The notes under the pieces were generated by a model. The model saw nothing but the letters and a program-made list of their open reading frames with translations. It searched no databases and was not told the DNA's origin. From positions 1-64,000 of the forward strand of contig JAKQDH010000075.1 in assembly GCA_029558835.1 (NCBI GenBank): 64,000 bases of DNA. Direction: 5' to 3'. Below, in pieces: positions 41,258-50,006 of the stretch. The stretch is from Planctomycetota bacterium. Lineage in GTDB: Bacteria > Planctomycetota > Phycisphaerae > UBA1845. How positions within the stretch are numbered: the first letter of the stretch is position 1; each line of letters opens with the position of its first letter. A program made the position numbers and the translations under genes.

Positions 41258-43048
41258 TTGAGACGCAAGCGGAACAACAGGACAGACGGGCAGCCGAACC
41301 CGGGGACGCCGGGCGCGGGCGGTGCCAAGGCCCAGGCCCAACCGGTCGAGGTACTGCCGCATCTGGGGTTCGCATTGACCACGCACCGGTCGCTGGTGCT
41401 GCTGGCCCTGGTGAGCCTGCTCTTGCAGACGCTGAGTTTTGAGCCGATCGGCTTCTGGCCGGCGGTGTTCGTTTGCCTCGTACCCTGGTGCGTCCTGATC
41501 GGGACGGCCCACTCGGCGCCGCGGGTCTATTTTTACAGCTACCTGCTAGGGCTGGCGTTCTTTCTGCTGAACCTGCGCTGGGCGTTGCACGCGACCACGG
41601 TCCGGTTTGCCCACGCCTGGCTGCTGCTGGGGCTGTACCTGGGGCTGTACTATCTGCTGGTGGCGTGTCCCGTGCGGCACGCCATTCGGCGGCGGCGGAT
41701 GCCGCTGGCCGTGGTCGTCCCGCTGGTGTGGACCGGCAGCGAGATCCTGCGGGCGGTGGTCATCACGGGCTTCCCGTGGTTCTTCCTGTCACACAGCCTG
41801 TACCGGGTGCTGCCGCTGACGCAGATCAGCGATTTGGTGGGTGCGTACGGGGTCAGCTTCGTGGCGGCCGCGGTCAACGGCATGCTGGCCGACGTGGTCA
41901 TCGCGTTCGTAGCCTCACGCAAGGCGGCCGCTCCGGGAGTCAACATTCGCCGCGCGCGGTTCAGCATTGTCTTTGCGGCCGCGTTGTTGGTGGTGTCGTT
42001 GATCTATGGGCTAGTGCAACTGCGTACTGGGACGCTCTCCCCCGGTCCACGGATCGCCACGGTACAAGGCGACCACCTTACCACGATCGACGGGGACGAA
42101 GGGACTCCAACTGAAAAACGCAACCTATACTTCACCATAATGGAGGACGCCGCCCTCCGGCAGCCGGACTTGTACCTGCTGCCCGAGTCGCCGTGGCCGA
42201 TGCTGCTGAACCCGGAATCCCGGGAGTTTTCCCGCGGGTCGCAGGAGAGCTTCCGGCGGTTTCAGCAGTTTGCCCGTGAGCAGAATGCCTACATCGTGAC
42301 GGGCGGCTACACGAAGATTCCGACCCCGCACGACGTGCTGGCCAAGCAGCGTGTATACAACTCGGCGTACATCTTCTCGCCGGACGGGGCGGAACCGGCG
42401 CGGTATGACAAGCGGCACCTCGTCCTGTTCGGCGAGACCCTGCCGTTCCGTTTCGGGCGACTGAGGTTCCTCTACCTGTGGCTCAACTCGTTGACGCCGT
42501 TCAGCGGTGAGGACGGCGCTGAGGAGTGGTCCACGTTCCCCGGCGAGAGGTTCCGCACCTTCAGCCTTGCCGCGCCTTCGCAGGGCGGTAAGGTGTATCG
42601 CTTCGGCATCCCGATCTGCTATGAAGACGTGATGCCGTACATCAGTCGGGAGTTCGTCAGCGGCCCGGACGGAGCGAAGCAGGTGGACCTGTTGCTGAAC
42701 ATCAGCAACGACGGCTGGTTCGGCCGGGGACACCAGCAACCGCAGCATCTTTCCACCTGCGTCTTCCGCGCGGTGGAGAACCGGGTGCCGATCGTGCGGT
42801 CGGTGAATACCGGCATCAGCGCGTTCATTGACTCGTTCGGGCGGGTGCACGACGTCGTGCAGGGGGCGGCGACGGCCAACTGGCCCGGTCAGTGCGGGTA
42901 CACCGTGGCCACCGTGCAGGTGGACAGCCGGTACAGCTTCTACTCCCGCTACGGCGACTGGTTCGCTTGGGCGTGCGCCCTCTGTGGGCTGCTGTTGTAC
43001 GTCGATTACTCGATCGTGCGGGCGCGAACACGGGAGCCGCAGTCCTAA
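41258..43048 (+). CDS. lnt: Apolipoprotein N-acyltransferase
   Basis: Lnt adds the third acyl chain to lipoproteins in the inner membrane. The product has several N-terminal transmembrane helices followed by a nitrilase-like periplasmic domain. The catalytic triad is visible: Glu in LLPESPWP, Lys in YDKRHLVLFGE and Cys in GIPICYEDV. NISNDGWFG and AVENRVPIVRSVNTG are also diagnostic. The start is uncertain: TTG at 41258 gives a 596-residue protein with a basic n-region, and a GTG at 41201 would add 19 residues. Several lipoproteins in this window and lspA would be served by this enzyme. Confidence 0.9.
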   Translation: MRRKRNNRTDGQPNPGTPGAGGAKAQAQPVEVLPHLGFALTTHRSLVLLALVSLLLQTLSFEPIGFWPAVFVCLVPWCVLIGTAHSAPRVYFYSYLLGLAFFLLNLRWALHATTVRFAHAWLLLGLYLGLYYLLVACPVRHAIRRRRMPLAVVVPLVWTGSEILRAVVITGFPWFFLSHSLYRVLPLTQISDLVGAYGVSFVAAAVNGMLADVVIAFVASRKAAAPGVNIRRARFSIVFAAALLVVSLIYGLVQLRTGTLSPGPRIATVQGDHLTTIDGDEGTPTEKRNLYFTIMEDAALRQPDLYLLPESPWPMLLNPESREFSRGSQESFRRFQQFAREQNAYIVTGGYTKIPTPHDVLAKQRVYNSAYIFSPDGAEPARYDKRHLVLFGETLPFRFGRLRFLYLWLNSLTPFSGEDGAEEWSTFPGERFRTFSLAAPSQGGKVYRFGIPICYEDVMPYISREFVSGPDGAKQVDLLLNISNDGWFGRGHQQPQHLSTCVFRAVENRVPIVRSVNTGISAFIDSFGRVHDVVQGAATANWPGQCGYTVATVQVDSRYSFYSRYGDWFAWACALCGLLLYVDYSIVRARTREPQS

Positions 43049-43135
43049 CTCTCAGATGGAGTGTCATGATATGGCACGACGCCGAAACGGGCGGGCCGCC
43101 GGGATGTTGCCTGGGACCGCGCCACGCGGACACCA

Positions 43136-43234
43136 GGGTGGCATGCCCGAGCCGCAGGCGCCGGCATGTCATTCCAGCAGTTGCCCCGCCCACCCCGAGG
43201 GAGCCTGGCGGCGCTGCGCTTGGCCATGCCACCC
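43136..43234 (+). repeat. Family B element, copy 2
   Basis: It begins GGGTGGCATGCCCGAGC, has GCGCCGGCATG, then a variable middle, then TGGCGGCGCTGCGCTTGGCC, ending ATGCCACCC. It lies in the gap upstream of the HEAT-repeat lipoprotein gene. Confidence 0.8.
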
Positions 43235-43307
43235 GCGTCCAGCGGCCGCCCTCTCACGTGCGGGGCGGCGGTTACGCAGTGGGGCTGGGCGAAGGCGTTG
43301 CGTGGCG

Positions 43308-44354
43308 ATGGCGCTATGCACCTGCCTGACCGGAGTGGTTCTGTCGGTCCCGGCCGGGTGTCGCACGGCCCCGCGGGTCCCGCCGCAGAGTGATGTCACG
43401 GCGGCACGCGGACAGGCGCTCGCCTGCCTGCGGCTCGGGGTGCAGTATCGGCACAACCCGGCCGTCCGCGCCGAAGCGGTGGAGGCCTATGAAACCGTGG
43501 CGGGTGACGAGGGCCTGCCGTGGCTGCGCCTGGCCCTGCTCGACGATCACCCGGCCGTGCGCTTCGCCGCCTGCGTCGTGCTGGGCGTCCGCCAGGACCG
43601 GGTAGCGTTGGCGGCCTTGCAGCAACGCCTCGACGACGCCGACCCGAGCGTCCGCGTGGCCGCTCGATTCGCCCTGCACCGCCTCGGCGACGACCGGCGC
43701 ACCGGTGAAATCCCGACGTACCTGCTGGATCACGAGGACGCGGCCGTTCGCCGCAATGCCGCGCTCGTTCTGGGTCGCTTCGCACCGCCGGAGAAGCCTA
43801 ACCAACCGTCGGGACTCGTCAAGGTGCTCGCCAAGGCCATGCGCGATCGCGATCCCGGCGTGCAGCAGCACGCCTTGGAGGCGATGGCCCGCCTGGGGCT
43901 GCCCGAGGCGCGGCAGCAGTTGCGGTTCCTGGCGAACTCGGGCGTTGGTGCGGAGGAGGTCTTCGCCCTTAACGCTCTGGCGGAGACACGCGACCGGAGT
44001 TGTGCGGAGTTGTTCCGCTCGAAGCTGGCGACGGCCACGCACATCGAGACCCGGCTGGCGGCCGCACGGGGACTGGGGTTGCTTGGATTCGACGACGGGT
44101 TGGGGCTGGCCGTGCAGGCGACGCGCTACTCCCAGCCCCGGCGTGACGAGCCCGATGATCCGCCTGGGCAGCAGATTCTGCGGGTGCGGCAGTTGGCGCT
44201 GGTGGCGCTGGGAGGGATCGGCTCCCCCGCGGCTTTGCCGACCCTGACGCAGGTGATGCACGACAACAGCGATCCGCGCGTGCAGGTGGCGGCTGCCAGG
44301 GCAATCCTGGAGATCACGGACCGCGAGGCAAAGTCGATTGCCTTTGCTTCGTAA
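43308..44354 (+). CDS. HEAT-repeat lipoprotein
   Basis: This is a 348-residue protein with a short hydrophobic leader and lipobox VPAGC, with Cys near residue 18. The mature part is a series of HEAT/PBS-type alpha-helical repeats, for example DDHPAVRFAACVVLGV, DADPSVRVAARFALHRLG, HEDAAVRRNAALVLGRF and RDPGVQQHALEAMARLG. Such solenoids usually bind other proteins. The start is uncertain because the leader lacks basic residues at ATG 43308. The frame continues upstream through an arginine-rich stretch, so an alternative start may exist there. No partner is obvious. Confidence 0.72.
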   Translation: MALCTCLTGVVLSVPAGCRTAPRVPPQSDVTAARGQALACLRLGVQYRHNPAVRAEAVEAYETVAGDEGLPWLRLALLDDHPAVRFAACVVLGVRQDRVALAALQQRLDDADPSVRVAARFALHRLGDDRRTGEIPTYLLDHEDAAVRRNAALVLGRFAPPEKPNQPSGLVKVLAKAMRDRDPGVQQHALEAMARLGLPEARQQLRFLANSGVGAEEVFALNALAETRDRSCAELFRSKLATATHIETRLAAARGLGLLGFDDGLGLAVQATRYSQPRRDEPDDPPGQQILRVRQLALVALGGIGSPAALPTLTQVMHDNSDPRVQVAAARAILEITDREAKSIAFAS

Positions 44355-44413
44355 GTGACTCCTGTATCGGCCCATGTAAGCCCGGTGGGCAAGTGGCGCC
44401 GGCCCCGCGAGGT

Positions 44414-44445
44414 TGTAGCGTCGGCCCCCCCGCGGGCGATGGAGT
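44414..44445 (+). repeat. Family C palindromic unit
   Basis: TGTAGCGTCGGCCCCCCCGC is followed by GGGCGATGGAG. It lies directly before family B copy 3 in the 295-bp gap upstream of mreD. Confidence 0.55.
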
Positions 44446-44453
44446 CCAACATG

Positions 44454-44559
44454 GGGTGGCATGGCCAAGCGCAGCGCCGCCATGCCTTGTGGGGCCTCCG
44501 CGTGCGTCCTGCGCACCGCATGCCGGCGCCCGCTTGTGGCGGGCTTGGGCATGCCACCC
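44454..44559 (-). repeat. Family B element, copy 3 (inverted)
   Basis: GGGTGGCATGGCCAAGCGCA begins the reverse complement of the right block of copies 1 and 2. The far end is GCATGCCGGCGCCCGC followed by GGGCTTGGGCATGCCACCC. A further GGGCTTGGGCATG unit follows at 44568-44581, again a partial duplication of the terminus. Confidence 0.8.
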
Positions 44560-44649
44560 GGATGCGTGGGCTTGGGCATGCTGCCCGTTGATTACGGTTC
44601 GCCGGCAGGCAGCGCGCTGCGCCGGCCGCTCTCGGGAAGAGGTTCCCGC

Positions 44650-45192
44650 ATGCGTTGGTTGAGCTTCGCCGTCCTGGCCGTCCTGGTCTTAAGCTTGCAG
44701 GGGGCCTTGGCCCCCCGGTTGGAGGTGCTGGGCTTGCGCCCGGACTGGGCGCTGGTGATCGTGGTCTTCCTGGCACTGTATGCCACGCCGCGTTCGGCGT
44801 TGATCGGGGCCTGGGTGTTGGGGGCGGGGGCCGACCTGATGACCCTGGAGCGACCGGGGCTGCTTTCGCTCACGTATGTGTTGCTGGCGTGGGGGATTGC
44901 GGGGCTGCGGGAGTACGTATTCCGCGCGCGTCCGGACACGCAGTTCCTCCTGACGCTGGGAGCGGCGGCCGCGGCCCAGGCTGCGTGGGTGCTCTACCGG
45001 GCGTTGGTGTACGCCGAACCGGGCTTTGGACCGGGGGGGGCGTTGCTGGAGATTCTGGGCGGGGCGGCCTATACAGCCATCTGGGCCCCGCCGGTACACG
45101 CGATCCTCTTGCGGCGGGCCGGTCTGTTCGGGTTGCGACGGCCTCGTTACACCCACGCCGGCATGCAACGCTGGTGGAAGTCCGGTGTTTGA
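44650..45192 (+). CDS. mreD: Rod shape-determining protein MreD
   Basis: This is a 180-residue integral membrane protein with five or six helices and the MreD-like pattern LGLRPDWALVIVVFLALYATPRSALIGAWVLGAGADLMTLE, where the conserved P-D and G-x-x-x-D positions lie. MreD is part of the elongasome that directs lateral wall growth. The ATG has AGAGG 8 nt upstream. The downstream mrdA gene overlaps it by 8 nt. The usual mreB and mreC genes are not upstream; the previous gene is a HEAT-repeat lipoprotein behind repeat DNA. Confidence 0.75.
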   Translation: MRWLSFAVLAVLVLSLQGALAPRLEVLGLRPDWALVIVVFLALYATPRSALIGAWVLGAGADLMTLERPGLLSLTYVLLAWGIAGLREYVFRARPDTQFLLTLGAAAAAQAAWVLYRALVYAEPGFGPGGALLEILGGAAYTAIWAPPVHAILLRRAGLFGLRRPRYTHAGMQRWWKSGV

Positions 45193-47416
45193 GCGACGCA
45201 TCAACTGGGCGCTCGGGGTGCTGGGCGTCGCCGCGCTGCTGATCGTGGCTCGGCTCGGCCAACTGCAACTGGTACGCGGGGCGGAGTATCGCCGGGCGGC
45301 CGAGGCCCTGCTGCGCAGCGAACCGCAGGTGCTGCCTTTCGTTCGCGGACGCATTCTGGACCGCCACGGCCAGGTGCTTGTCGCCGACGAACCGGCGTGG
45401 GAGGTCCGCGTCGATTATCCGGCCCTGGCGCCGGCGGCGCGTCAAACGGAGACCGACCTCACCCAGCTCATTCGTCTCGGCCAGCGCGCGGGGCGCTACT
45501 CCACCACGGCCGGCCGATCGGAGCTGGAGGACACGGTCCGGACGGACTGGGTGCGGATGTGGATGGAACTTGCCCGCTTCGCGCACGACGTGGGTGATCG
45601 AGGCGAAGATGGCGAACCAGTCACGATAAGCACGCTGCACGCACGGGCCGCCGAGATTGTGGCGCGGACTGACCGGATTCGGGCGGCCGTGGCGCTGCGC
45701 CGGGGCTTCGATGCCGAGGTTGCCGAGGAACGCCAGGCCCATCCGCTTATCACCGGGCTGGATGCGCAGCGGCAGATTCGCGCTCGGGAGGTCTTCGCCG
45801 CATACCCGTGGGTGCACGTAACCAACAGTGCCGAGCGCCGGGCAAGGGGGGACTTGACGCCCCTGGCACACCTCCTCGGTCGCCTCGGTCGCGTCGACGC
45901 GGATGACATTGCCAAGGACCCCGAGGCGGACGATCCTCTGGCGTCGTATCGGGCCACGGAGTCCTGCGGTCGCACCGGTGTCGAGGCAGCTGCCGAACGC
46001 CGCCTTCGCGGTCGTCGCGGCCAGCTCATCACGGACCGCGATGGACGGATTCTCGAGGAGATACCACCGGAGGACGGGCAGGAAGTAACTCTTACATTGC
46101 ACACGGCGCTGCAATACCGGCTCTACAAGTTGTTAGGTGAGGCCGTGGAGCGGGGGCGGTATCCATCGGGCGGGACGGCCGTCGTGCTCGACGTCCCGAC
46201 CCGCGAGGTGCTGGCGCTGGTCTCGTACCCCGCCTATGATCCACGGGTGTTCCAGGAGCGATATGCGGAGTTGCGTGATGAGACCGCGAGGCTGCCCCTG
46301 CGCTTCCGGGCGGTGGCCACGCAGTATCCGCCAGGCTCGATCATCAAACCGCTCGTTTGCCTGGCCGGACTTCAGCGCGGCGCGATCACGCTCGAGAGCA
46401 CCGAGGAGTGCACGGGTTACCTCTTCCCCGAGTTGCAGGACCGCTGGCGTTGCTGGGAGGTTAGGGGGACCGGGCAGCGTATGGCCCACGGCCACGTGAA
46501 CGTCGTGGCGGCCCTGACGCAAAGCTGCAACGTGTTCATGTACCGCCTGGGCGAACGTCTCGGCGTCGGCGCCCTTAGCGACACGTTTGATATGGTGGGC
46601 ATCGGCCGCGCCACGGGCATTGGGCTGCGCGAGGAAGTCGCGGGCATCAATCCGTCGCCGGGTTACCTGGTGAACGTCAAGGGCAGCGGCGTCTACCCGG
46701 CGCACGGTCGCCTCTTCGCCATCGGCCAAGGCGAGCTGTCGATGACGCCGGTGCAAGTCGCCAACCTGGTGGCCGTCTACGCCGGCGGCAAGCTGCGGCC
46801 CGTCACCCTGGTCCGTGGCGACGCCGACACGCCCGTGTGGGACTTGCCGTTCGCGGCGGCCCACTGGCACGCGATCCGCGAGGCCTTGTTCGCCGTCGTG
46901 AACCACCGTGACGGCACGGCCTACAAGTACGCTCGCTTCGAGCACCCGTCGTATGCGCTCTGCGGCAAGACGGGCAGTGCGACCGCGAATCCCTGGCCGA
47001 CCGCTTATTCGGTGCCCTACGTCGATGCCGAGGGTCGCCGGCAGGTGGCGGTCGTGCGCGCCGGGGCCCGGCGGGCTGCGGAGGAGCTGTTTCAACATCA
47101 ATACCCGGAGGCCCGGTGCGACCCGGAGGCCATCACCGTTGCCGAGACCTTCCCTCCCGCCACCGGCACCGACGAGTCGGGAGAGGACCGCTTCGCCCAC
47201 GCGTGGTTCGCCGGCTACCTGCAAGCGCTCGACACGGCCGGCGAGCCGCGCTGGTCCGTGCCGCCGCGCATCGCCTTCGTAGTGTTGATCGAGTTCGGGG
47301 GCAGCGGCGGCCAGGTGGCAGGCCCGCTCGCGCGTCAGGTGGCCGGCTTGCTGCTCGAAGTGCTCGGCCCGGACCTGAATCCGGATGGACTCGTGGTACC
47401 GGAGGTCCAGCCGTGA
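45185..47416 (+). CDS. mrdA: Penicillin-binding protein 2 (peptidoglycan transpeptidase)
   Basis: PBP2 crosslinks peptidoglycan during cell elongation together with RodA. The 743-residue protein has one N-terminal transmembrane helix, a pedestal/dimerisation region (PFVRGRILDRHGQVLVADEPAW) and a transpeptidase domain. The active-site motifs are S-x-x-K in PPGSIIKPL, S-x-N as SCN in LTQSCNVF, and KTGSA in LCGKTGSA. The start is a GTG at 45185, inside the end of mreD, and its stop overlaps rodA by GTGA, so mreD-mrdA-rodA form a tight operon. The pedestal is longer than in E. coli. Confidence 0.92.
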   Translation: MFERRINWALGVLGVAALLIVARLGQLQLVRGAEYRRAAEALLRSEPQVLPFVRGRILDRHGQVLVADEPAWEVRVDYPALAPAARQTETDLTQLIRLGQRAGRYSTTAGRSELEDTVRTDWVRMWMELARFAHDVGDRGEDGEPVTISTLHARAAEIVARTDRIRAAVALRRGFDAEVAEERQAHPLITGLDAQRQIRAREVFAAYPWVHVTNSAERRARGDLTPLAHLLGRLGRVDADDIAKDPEADDPLASYRATESCGRTGVEAAAERRLRGRRGQLITDRDGRILEEIPPEDGQEVTLTLHTALQYRLYKLLGEAVERGRYPSGGTAVVLDVPTREVLALVSYPAYDPRVFQERYAELRDETARLPLRFRAVATQYPPGSIIKPLVCLAGLQRGAITLESTEECTGYLFPELQDRWRCWEVRGTGQRMAHGHVNVVAALTQSCNVFMYRLGERLGVGALSDTFDMVGIGRATGIGLREEVAGINPSPGYLVNVKGSGVYPAHGRLFAIGQGELSMTPVQVANLVAVYAGGKLRPVTLVRGDADTPVWDLPFAAAHWHAIREALFAVVNHRDGTAYKYARFEHPSYALCGKTGSATANPWPTAYSVPYVDAEGRRQVAVVRAGARRAAEELFQHQYPEARCDPEAITVAETFPPATGTDESGEDRFAHAWFAGYLQALDTAGEPRWSVPPRIAFVVLIEFGGSGGQVAGPLARQVAGLLLEVLGPDLNPDGLVVPEVQP

Positions 47417-48768
47417 CCGCCCGGACGACCGCGCTCACGCAGCCGGGCTGGCTGATGGTGGCCGCGACGGCCGTGCTCGTGGTCATGGGGCTGGCGACCA
47501 TCTACGTGGCGGATACCGCCTACGCGGCCCGCGCGGACGGGCCGCTCAACGCCCTTCGCCAAGCCGCTTTCCTCGCGGCCGGTGTGGCCATCGCCTGGCT
47601 GGTGCTGCGGGTCGGGTACCTGCGTTTGGGGCACTACGCGTATGCGTTGTTCCTGCTGGCTGTGCTGTGCCTGGTGCCGCTGTTGATCGCCCGGTTGTTG
47701 CACAACGACTTCGGCGGGCTGACCCGCCCGCGCGGCGGGGCCTACCGCTGGCTGCGTCTGCCGGGGTTCCAACTGCAGCCTTCCGAGTTGCTGAAGGTGG
47801 TCTACATCCTGGCCCTGGCGTGGTATCTGCGCTACCGGCGCAGCTATCGTCGGTTTCGTGGCCTGCTGGTGCCTTTCGCTGCCTCGATCCCGCCCCTGGC
47901 GCTCGTGCTCGTGCAGCCGGACCTGGGCACGGCCCTGCTGCTCGCGGCCGTGCTGGGCGGCATGATGTTCCTGGCCGGAGCGCGGGTGAAGCACCTGCTG
48001 GTGCTTCTGCTGCTTGGGTTGCTGCTGACGCCGGTGGCGTGGTTGAAGGTGCGCGACTACCAGAAGGCGCGGGTGTCGGCCGTGCTGCTGCAATCCGACC
48101 GCTTGCGTCAGTCCGTCATCGACCACCCCGAGCGCTACGGTTGGCTCGCCACCCGCCGCCAGGCGCTGGAATGGACCGCCGGCTCCGGCTACCAGCTCCT
48201 TGCTTCCCTGCGCGCCATCGGCAGCGGCGAGCTGGTGGGATGCGGCTGGGGTGAAGGGGTCTACGTGGAACGGCAGGCATTCCTGCCGGATCGCCATAAT
48301 GACTTCATCTTTGCCCTGATCGCGCACCAGTGGGGTTTCGTCGGTTGCCTGCTGGTGCTGGCCTGTTACGCGGTCATCGTGCTGGCCGGGGTCCGCATCG
48401 CGCTGGGGACGACGGAGCCGTTCGGACGACTGCTGGCCGTGGGCGTGGTGGTGCTCATCGCCGCCCAGGTCGTCATCAACGTCGGCATGGCCGTGGGGCT
48501 CCTGCCGATTACGGGCATGACGCTCCCGTTCATCTCCTACGGCGGCAGCAGTCTGCTGACGAACATGGTCGCCCTGGCCCTGCTCATCAGCATCTCACAA
48601 CACCGACCGTTCCTGCTTGCCAACAAGCCGTTCGAGCTCCGCGCCGCGGACCTGCCGCGACCCCGCCCTGCCGAACGGGTCACCGCGCCGGCGCCCGCCG
48701 CCGCCTGCAGAACCCCGGCCGTCACCGCGCCCCGTCCGCCAGGTGGTCCCACCAGAGGTGCCACATAA
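47413..48768 (+). CDS. rodA: RodA/FtsW/SpoVE-family peptidoglycan glycosyltransferase
   Basis: RodA is the SEDS-family polymerase that makes glycan strands for elongation with PBP2. The 451-residue protein has about ten transmembrane helices and the conserved FQLQPSELLK, VQPDLGTALLL, LPDRHNDFIFALIAHQWGFVG and PFISYGGSSLLTNM motifs. The last 50 residues are a polar, proline-rich tail not needed for the fold. The start is a GTG overlapping the mrdA stop. The 3' end overlaps the convergent ribD gene by 47 bp. Confidence 0.93.
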   Translation: MTARTTALTQPGWLMVAATAVLVVMGLATIYVADTAYAARADGPLNALRQAAFLAAGVAIAWLVLRVGYLRLGHYAYALFLLAVLCLVPLLIARLLHNDFGGLTRPRGGAYRWLRLPGFQLQPSELLKVVYILALAWYLRYRRSYRRFRGLLVPFAASIPPLALVLVQPDLGTALLLAAVLGGMMFLAGARVKHLLVLLLLGLLLTPVAWLKVRDYQKARVSAVLLQSDRLRQSVIDHPERYGWLATRRQALEWTAGSGYQLLASLRAIGSGELVGCGWGEGVYVERQAFLPDRHNDFIFALIAHQWGFVGCLLVLACYAVIVLAGVRIALGTTEPFGRLLAVGVVVLIAAQVVINVGMAVGLLPITGMTLPFISYGGSSLLTNMVALALLISISQHRPFLLANKPFELRAADLPRPRPAERVTAPAPAAACRTPAVTAPRPPGGPTRGAT

Positions 48769-49882
48769 TGTCACTGCCGCAGCGGCGCGTGCATACGCGG
48801 GCGGGGGCCGCCGCCTCCGCCAGCCGCGCCGGACCGCGGCCCCCGGGCACCGAGGGGGCACCCACTCCTCCCAGCAGCAGAGGTGCCACGAAAACGCAGG
48901 CCTCGTCCACCACCCCGGCGGCGAACAGCGCCGTCAGCACCGTCGGCCCGCCTTCCACCAGCAGGTTCGTCACCCCCTGAGCGGCCAACCGCCGGAGCAC
49001 GTCACGCAGGTCCAGTCGCCCGCCCCGGGTCCGCGCCGGCATGACCACCACGCCCCGCTCGGTCAGCGCCCGTGCCGGCGCTGAGTTCACCTGCCGCATG
49101 CCGGTGAAGACCCAAGTCGGCACCGTCCCGGCCGTGGTCGCCACTCGGGAATCGGGTGAGAGCCGAAGCCGGGTGTCCAGCACCACCCTGGTCGCGATCC
49201 GCCGCCGCGGCACCTCTCGGGCCGTCAGCAACGGATCATCCGCCCGCACCGTCCCCGCGCCCACCAGGAGCGCGTCCACCCGTCCACGCAGGCGATGCAC
49301 GAGGCGTCGCGAGAGTACGCCGGAAATCCACTGGGAATCCCCCGTCCGCGTGGCCAGCTTACCGTCCAGAGTCTGCGCCCACTTGGCGATGACGTAAGGG
49401 CGATGCAGGCAGGTACGCGTCAGATAGGGAGCCAGCAATGCCCGAGCAGGCTCGGCCTCGATGCCGATTTCCACCCGCACGCCCGCCCGCCGCAGGCGAT
49501 GCACTCCTCGCCCCGCGACCAGGGGATTCGGGTCCCTCATGCTGGTGACCACTCGGGCGACGCCCGCGGCCAGCAGCGCCTCCGTGCACGGGGGCGTCTT
49601 GCCGCAGTGGCAGCAGGGTTCGAGTGTGACGTAGACGGTGGCACCGCGCGGATCGGCTTGGCAGGCCCGCAAGGCCTCGACTTCCGCGTGCGGCCCACCG
49701 AAACGCCGGTGATAGCCTTCGCCGATGGTCCGGCCCCGCGCTACGATGACACAGCCCACCATCGGGTTGGGTTCAACGCGCCCCTCGCCGCGCCGCGCCA
49801 GCGCCAATGCGCGCTGCATCATCCGGGCATCGAAGTCGATCTGCTTCGTGGACCGGGATGGACGGGTGTGAGCGTGACTCAC
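48722..49882 (-). CDS. ribD: Riboflavin biosynthesis deaminase/reductase
   Basis: RibD deaminates and then reduces the pyrimidine intermediate of riboflavin synthesis. The 386-residue product has the zinc deaminase domain with HAEVEAL and PCCHCGKTPPC, then the reductase domain (YVIAKWAQTLDGKLATRTGDSQWISG, LVGAGTVRADDPLLTAR, LLVEGGPTVLTAL). The start was set at GTG 49882; ATG 49822 is an alternative that would trim the first helix. No other riboflavin genes are adjacent, and no FMN riboswitch is seen upstream. It ends inside the convergent rodA gene. Confidence 0.92.
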   Translation of the reverse strand: MSHAHTRPSRSTKQIDFDARMMQRALALARRGEGRVEPNPMVGCVIVARGRTIGEGYHRRFGGPHAEVEALRACQADPRGATVYVTLEPCCHCGKTPPCTEALLAAGVARVVTSMRDPNPLVAGRGVHRLRRAGVRVEIGIEAEPARALLAPYLTRTCLHRPYVIAKWAQTLDGKLATRTGDSQWISGVLSRRLVHRLRGRVDALLVGAGTVRADDPLLTAREVPRRRIATRVVLDTRLRLSPDSRVATTAGTVPTWVFTGMRQVNSAPARALTERGVVVMPARTRGGRLDLRDVLRRLAAQGVTNLLVEGGPTVLTALFAAGVVDEACVFVAPLLLGGVGAPSVPGGRGPARLAEAAAPARVCTRRCGSDIMWHLWWDHLADGAR

Positions 49883-50006
49883 GTGCGCCGGCCTCCGTGA
49901 GAGACTGTCTGGGTGTCCGCGCGCTTCATCACTCCCCCAGGTCCAAGGGACCTGGGCCACCCGCGTGGGACCTGGGCCATCCGCGGACGGCGGGGGGCTG
50001 CCTGTG

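Noticed and set aside
49883-50006. FMN riboswitch before ribD
   Set aside because: The 124-bp gap is short and shows no recognisable RFN-element sequence blocks.
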